From CAYONM01 sp964405325 (lineage in GTDB: Bacteria; Planctomycetota; UBA11346), in contig CAYONM010000129.1 in assembly GCA_964405325.1 (NCBI GenBank), positions 1 to 10,755 of the forward strand: a stretch of DNA of 10,755 bases, given 5' to 3'. A program made the translations under genes and the position numbers. This document shows positions 7,801 to 10,755 of the stretch, one piece after another. Under the pieces are notes generated by a model, which was given only the letters and a program-made list of their open reading frames with translations, ran no database searches and was not told the origin of the DNA. Position 1 is the first letter of the stretch, and the number at the start of each line of letters is the position of its first letter.

Positions 7801-8200
7801 GCATTTCGACACCGTGTTCTGTCGGGATCTCCTCGACCACAGGAAACGCGCAGTCATCAAAATCCGGCGGCGACAGCCGAGGCCTGATCTTATTGGACAA
7901 ACCCCAGGGCTCGCGCGGGATCATCATGAAGGTCTGGCAGACGCCATCATCGTTCTCATCATGATACCCGGCGATGGCCCAATTGCCGGCCGGCAGGTCG
8001 CTGATCACAAAACGCGTCTCCGGCAGGGTATGCACCTGCCGGACGATCCGCCAGGCCTTGTCCGGAGTCGGAAAGCTGTCGGCATCGTTGAACAGCGCGA
8101 TCTGGATAGTGCCCTCCGCCACCCCCTGGCTGGTCACCACCACCTGAAGTTGGGCGGCGGGCAGGCAGGTGGCGAGGAACAGCAGGACCATGAGGCGCAT
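7796..8200 (-). CDS. Secreted DUF2141-like protein
   Basis: The product has 134 residues. A signal peptide is likely at residues 1-16 (MRLMVLLFLATCLPAA), with export to the periplasm or beyond. A lipoprotein reading is less likely because the LATC motif has Thr before Cys. The mature part has the beta-rich pattern of DUF2141: GTIQIALFNDADSF (30-43), SDLPAGNWAIAGYHDENDDG (68-86, an acidic loop that could bind Ca2+), PREPWGLSN (95-103) and FDDCAF (114-119). Two cysteines in the mature chain, C88 and C117, could form a disulfide. The function of the family is unknown. The gene is the last of the minus-strand group after mutY, but a 229-bp gap with palindromes suggests it may have its own promoter. 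No clear Shine-Dalgarno sequence precedes the ATG at 8200; an in-frame ATG at 8191 is an alternative. Confidence 0.8.
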   Translation of the reverse strand: MRLMVLLFLATCLPAAQLQVVVTSQGVAEGTIQIALFNDADSFPTPDKAWRIVRQVHTLPETRFVISDLPAGNWAIAGYHDENDDGVCQTFMMIPREPWGLSNKIRPRLSPPDFDDCAFPVVEEIPTEHGVEMR

Positions 8201-8238
8201 GCCGGCATGATCAGGGCCTCAGCCGACTTCGCAAGACA

Positions 8239-8252
8239 GCTGAACGTTCAGC
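8239..8252. repeat. Perfect 14-bp palindrome upstream of the DUF2141 gene
   Basis: GCTGAACGTTCAGC reads the same on both strands and lies 38 bp before the DUF2141 start codon, in the mutY-DUF2141 gap. Its length and position fit a dimeric regulator operator. It contains GAAC and GTTC half-sites as in Gram-positive LexA boxes, but without the 4-base spacer, so LexA is not claimed. Confidence 0.4.
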
Positions 8253-8278
8253 CGACCATCGCTGGCCAGCCCGGTCGG
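8252..8278. repeat. Nested inverted repeat in the mutY-DUF2141 gap
   Basis: The outer arms CCGACC (8252-8257) and GGTCGG (8273-8278) enclose a perfect 10-bp palindrome GCTGGCCAGC (8261-8270). It directly adjoins the palindrome at 8239-8252. There is no T-tract on either side, so an intrinsic terminator after mutY is unlikely. It may be an intercistronic RNA structure or a protein binding site. Confidence 0.35.
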
Positions 8279-8304
8279 TCGACCTGCCATGGATCCTGGC
8301 CGCC

Positions 8305-8445
8305 ATGACCGGCATGGTCGCCGCCGATCCCTACCTGGAACGCTTCGTCGCCCGTCTGGTTCAGGTCAGCCGCGGCCGCGCCTTCCGCGCGACGCTGTCA
8401 GACCTGGGCAGCCAGGTGCTGAGCCAGATCTATGGCAGACGGTGA
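8305..8445 (+). CDS. Doubtful small ORF, 46 codons, opposite the mutY-DUF2141 gap
   Basis: An open frame runs without stop from about 8194 to TGA 8443-8445, with the first ATG at 8305. It codes a basic, amphipathic-looking peptide (LERFVARLVQVSRGRAF in the middle) with codon choice like neighbouring genes. It overlaps the mutY 3' end by 16 bp on the other strand. No Shine-Dalgarno sequence precedes the ATG, and no family is recognised. It may be a real small gene, a decayed gene remnant or a chance frame in GC-rich DNA. Confidence 0.15.
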   Translation: MTGMVAADPYLERFVARLVQVSRGRAFRATLSDLGSQVLSQIYGRR

Positions 8446-9524
8446 TAATCCCGAAAACGGGCCTGGATCGCGGCATTGCCCGCCGGAAATGCCAAGCGCA
8501 TGAATTCTGCCGGCGTCACCCAGCGCAACGTGGTGCTGGCCATGGGCTTGGCGCAACCCGGATCGAACAGGCGACAACGATAGACGTGGAATTGCAGCAG
8601 CCGGTCCGGATAGCGGAAGAAATAATCAACAAAGGGCCGGGCAGCGAGCAATTCGACATCCAGTTCTTCGCGTAATTCCCGCGCCAAGGCGACCCTGTCG
8701 TCCTCGCCCACGTCACGTTTGCCACCAGGCAATTCCCAAAAACCACCCTGATGTTTATCCGGTGGCCGCCGTGCCACCAGATAGCGACCGTCGTGATGGA
8801 TCAGACCCAGCACGATATGCTGCCGATGTTCGCCGGCGGCTGGCGGCGCCTCGCCGTAACGCTGCCGCCGGCTGGCGACCTTCAAAGGATTGGCGCTGGC
8901 CAACAGAGCGGCATCGTCGTTTTTGCGAACACAGCGACGCGCCCAGGGGCAGCGCTCGCAGTACACTGCCTTGGCGGTGCAGATGGTGGCACCCAATTCC
9001 ATCAGGGCATTGTTGTAGGCGATTGGATCGGCCTGGGACAATTCCGCCTGCGCGTGCTGCCAGATGGCTTTTTTATCCACCGGCAGGCGCAAACCATCGC
9101 GCCGGGCATAGACCCGCGCGACATTGGTATCGACCACCGCTTCCGGCTGACCAAAGGCGAAGCAGGCCACCGCCGCCGCCGTATAGGGACCGATGCCGGG
9201 CAATTGCTGTAATTCGACCGCGGTTTTCGGCCAGGCATCCTGTTCCAGCACCTGCCGACAGGCCGCCTGCAGGCGATCGGCCCGACTGGGATAGCCGAGG
9301 CCTTTCCATAACCGATGCAGCGTATCGGCATCGGCCGCGGCCAGCGCCGCGGCATCGGGAAATCGAGCCAGGAAACACTCGAAAAAGGGGATGACCCGTT
9401 CTGCCTGGGTCTGCTGCAGCATCACCTCCGAGACCATGATCCGGTAGGGATCACGGATCTGCCGCCAGGGCAATGACCGTCGATGCTGCTCGTACCAGGC
9501 CAGAAGCTGTTGCTGTCGTGTCAT
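8430..9524 (-). CDS. mutY: Adenine DNA glycosylase MutY with a MutT-like Nudix domain
   Basis: The 364-residue product starts at ATG 9524; an upstream frame extension to 9581 would run into the preceding gene. The glycosylase half has E33 in SEVMLQQTQ (catalytic Glu), the helix-hairpin-helix LPGIGPYTAAAVA (108-120), D132 in VVDTNVARV (catalytic Asp), and four cysteines C182-X6-C189-X2-C192-X5-C198 for the 4Fe-4S cluster. It should remove adenine mispaired with 8-oxoG. The C-terminal domain (about 236-364) is MutT-like: GGFWELPGGK and a Nudix box G268-X5-E274-X7-R282-E-L-R-E-E287-L-D-V. Only the penultimate Gly of the consensus is changed, to D289. E. coli MutY has a degenerate box and an FSH loop; neither holds here. 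8-oxo-dGTP hydrolysis is therefore inferred. The DTNV and GLGYP motifs resemble actinobacterial-type MutY. The gene begins 11 bp after the phosphoesterase stop, so they are likely co-transcribed; GGTGGAG upstream is a distant Shine-Dalgarno candidate. Confidence 0.95.
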   Translation of the reverse strand: MTRQQQLLAWYEQHRRSLPWRQIRDPYRIMVSEVMLQQTQAERVIPFFECFLARFPDAAALAAADADTLHRLWKGLGYPSRADRLQAACRQVLEQDAWPKTAVELQQLPGIGPYTAAAVACFAFGQPEAVVDTNVARVYARRDGLRLPVDKKAIWQHAQAELSQADPIAYNNALMELGATICTAKAVYCERCPWARRCVRKNDDAALLASANPLKVASRRQRYGEAPPAAGEHRQHIVLGLIHHDGRYLVARRPPDKHQGGFWELPGGKRDVGEDDRVALARELREELDVELLAARPFVDYFFRYPDRLLQFHVYRCRLFDPGCAKPMASTTLRWVTPAEFMRLAFPAGNAAIQARFRDYHRLP

Positions 9525-9535
9525 GCCGAAACGCG

Positions 9536-10321
9536 TTACTCCACCGGGCAATCGAAGCGGACCCGCTCCATGCCGACACAACGTCCGCGCTCGATCTGGA
9601 TCACCACGCCATTCAAACGCGGATCCTTGGTGGCGACATTGAACATGCGTTGCTGGCAGGTGGACAAGGCCTCGACCACCGGCTCGATCTTACGCCCGAT
9701 AATGGAATGGTGCGGCCCGCACATACCGATATCAGTAATAAAGCCCGTCCCCTTCGGCAAAATCTGTTCATCAGCGGTGGGGACATGGGTATGGGTGCCA
9801 AAAACCGCCGTCACCCGGCCATCGAGAAAATAGCCCATGGCGGCTTTTTCGCTGGTCGCCTCGGCGTGCATGTCGACCACGATCAGCGGGCAATCGGCCA
9901 CGGCCGCCAAGGCACACTCCGCCAGCCGAAACGGATTATCGCAGGCGCGGGTGAAGACCTGTCCCATCAGATTGATCACGCCCAGCCGAGTTTCGCCCAG
10001 CGCATAACTGCCCCAACCCTGACCGGGACCACCATCGGGGAAATTCGCCGGTCGCAGGATGCGCGGATCCTCACAGCACGTGATGAAATCATTGCGTTTC
10101 CAGGCGTGATCACCGGAGGTCAGCACATCGCAACCCGATGCCAACAGCAGCTTGGCCGCCGCCGGTGTGACCCCAGAACCATCGACCGCATTCTCGGCAT
10201 TGCAGATGACGAAATCGATCGCCAACTGCCGCCGCCAATCACGCAGATGCCGCTTGATGCCCTGCATGCCCGGCTTGCCGACCACATCGCCCAGACAGAG
10301 AATTCGATACGTTTCGCTCAT
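9536..10321 (-). CDS. ymdB: YmdB-family (TIGR00282-type) metallophosphoesterase
   Basis: The 261-residue product matches Bacillus YmdB in length and along its sequence. B. subtilis YmdB is a cyclic-nucleotide phosphodiesterase with a dinuclear metal site that affects biofilm and motility choices; E. coli YmdB is unrelated. Likely metal ligands are D12 in GDVVG, E43 and N44 in NAENA, H152 in DMHAEATSEK, and H177 and H179 in GTHTHV. At the place of Asn67 in GNHTW this protein has D71 in SGDHAW, which can still bind metal. Other hallmarks are RPANFP, INLMGQVF, DGRVTAVFGTHTH and ILPKGTGFITDIGM. It should be cytoplasmic. The ATG at 10321 was preferred over an in-frame GTG at 10330 because the family begins just before the first strand (YRILCLGD). 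mutY follows after 11 bp. The natural substrate here is unknown. Confidence 0.93.
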   Translation of the reverse strand: MSETYRILCLGDVVGKPGMQGIKRHLRDWRRQLAIDFVICNAENAVDGSGVTPAAAKLLLASGCDVLTSGDHAWKRNDFITCCEDPRILRPANFPDGGPGQGWGSYALGETRLGVINLMGQVFTRACDNPFRLAECALAAVADCPLIVVDMHAEATSEKAAMGYFLDGRVTAVFGTHTHVPTADEQILPKGTGFITDIGMCGPHHSIIGRKIEPVVEALSTCQQRMFNVATKDPRLNGVVIQIERGRCVGMERVRFDCPVE

Positions 10322-10392
10322 GACTGGCACAGCCTATCGCATCCGCCCCCCATGCCAGATTGCACCGCCAGCACGGTCGACAGGCTCGTCGC
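10322..10392. promoter_or_regulatory. Divergent intergenic region between the phosphoesterase gene and a small gene
   Basis: These 71 bp must hold the start signals of the minus-strand phosphoesterase-mutY group, and possibly those of the plus-strand small gene. A 6-bp inverted repeat CTGGCA (10324-10329) / TGCCAG (10353-10358) spans it with a 23-bp spacer. No confident -35/-10 pair could be picked by eye. AGG at 10382-10384 is a weak Shine-Dalgarno for the ATG at 10393. Confidence 0.35.
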
Positions 10393-10704
10393 ATGCGCTA
10401 CGCCATCCACCAGCCCGTCGACCTGCTTTCGGAACTCTGCCAGCGGCTGCAGCCAGCCCTTGGCGATGCCAAGCAAGGAACCAGCGACTACATGGGCGGG
10501 CCCTATGCCCGTTTCGCCCGTGCCAGCATCCGTTGCAACCGCGATCCCATTGCCGGCGCCTGCTATGACGAACGTTTTCCGCCTGAAGCCCTGCTGCTGG
10601 AATTCGACGCCGAACCGGGCGATGAAGTGCTGAAACGCATCAGTTCCATTTTTCGCGAGCACAGTATCCCCTTTCGCTTCGTTGACGACAGCCCAGAGGA
10701 CTAG
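10393..10704 (+). CDS. Small protein of unknown family
   Basis: The frame gives 103 residues from ATG 10393 (MRYAIHQPVDLLSELCQ) to TAG 10702-10704. A longer in-frame start at 10360 exists, but its extra residues look random and reach back toward the divergent promoter. I do not recognise the family. The sequence has no signal peptide or membrane segment, three cysteines (in LCQR, IRCNR and GACYD), a central YMGGPYARFARASIR stretch and an acidic C-terminus (FVDDSPED). Codon choice follows the GC-rich third-position bias of its neighbours, which supports a real gene. A next gene starts 12 bp later, so the two probably form an operon. A cytoplasmic accessory protein is the most that can be said. 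Confidence 0.6.
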   Translation: MRYAIHQPVDLLSELCQRLQPALGDAKQGTSDYMGGPYARFARASIRCNRDPIAGACYDERFPPEALLLEFDAEPGDEVLKRISSIFREHSIPFRFVDDSPED

Positions 10705-10716
10705 CCCGGATCCCTC

Positions 10717-10755
10717 ATGAGCAATCTGCTGCAAAGCCGTATCGCACTGCCATTA
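10717..10755 (+). CDS. Start of a following gene, cut by window edge
   Basis: ATG at 10717 opens a frame of 13 codons (MSNLLQSRIALPL) to the window end with no stop. GGA at 10708-10710 stands 6 bases before it as a weak Shine-Dalgarno, and it is 12 bp after the stop of the small gene. Too short to identify. Confidence 0.5.
   Translation, partial: MSNLLQSRIALPL

Noticed and set aside
8239..8252. A LexA box in the palindrome with GAAC and GTTC
   Set aside because: Gram-positive LexA boxes have four bases between the half-sites and this has none; enterobacterial boxes have a different centre.
8252..8278. An intrinsic terminator after mutY
   Set aside because: The stem is followed by no run of T on either strand.
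9525..9581. A longer mutY start at 9581
   Set aside because: The extra 19 residues overlap the end of the phosphoesterase gene and do not match MutY; the ATG at 9524 begins just before the conserved LLAWYEQ helix.
10322..10330. A GTG start for the phosphoesterase at 10330
   Set aside because: It adds only three residues without a better ribosome site, and the ATG at 10321 fits the family N-terminus.
9473..10633. A 386-codon open frame on the plus strand over the phosphoesterase gene
   Set aside because: It is opposite a complete YmdB-type protein with all motifs in order, and its own product shows no family features.

Overview
The window is a GC-rich, densely coded bacterial chromosome segment with no phage, IS, CRISPR, tRNA or rRNA signal. 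The lineage cannot be fixed from the sequence. Three features hint at a non-enterobacterial Gram-negative, possibly of the PVC superphylum: a stand-alone carB, a YmdB-type phosphoesterase, and a MutY with DTNV and GLGYP motifs instead of the enterobacterial DGNV and GLGYY. That placement is inference.

Left part (1-4348, + strand) is a carbohydrate-linked cluster. It holds the C-terminal part of a ribokinase/PfkB sugar kinase, an overlapping ureidoglycolate-lyase-like cupin, and after 65 bp a large GH78 alpha-L-rhamnosidase. The rhamnosidase carries a C-terminal chitobiase/FN3-like module and a PA14 domain but no signal peptide. Together they suggest intracellular processing of rhamnosylated glycosides and phosphorylation of a released sugar.

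Middle part (4349-7800) is carB, the large subunit of carbamoyl-phosphate synthetase, full length with a conserved UMP-type regulatory domain. No carA lies next to it. Its 151-bp leader has two GC-rich hairpins, one covering the likely ribosome binding site. A perfect 18-bp inverted repeat with A/T tracts (7761-7800) closes carB on the + strand and the opposing minus-strand genes.

Right part (7796-10321, minus strand) reads YmdB-family phosphoesterase, then mutY (11 bp gap), then, after a 229-bp gap with palindromes, a secreted DUF2141-like protein. MutY is the most notable gene: its C-terminal domain keeps an almost complete MutT-type Nudix box, so it may both excise adenine opposite 8-oxoG and hydrolyse 8-oxo-dGTP.

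Far right (10393-10755, + strand), diverging from the phosphoesterase gene, are a small unrecognised gene and the first 13 codons of another. No clearly undescribed multi-gene system is visible. The best leads are the MutY-MutT fusion, the unusual rhamnosidase architecture and the orphan carB with its structured leader.
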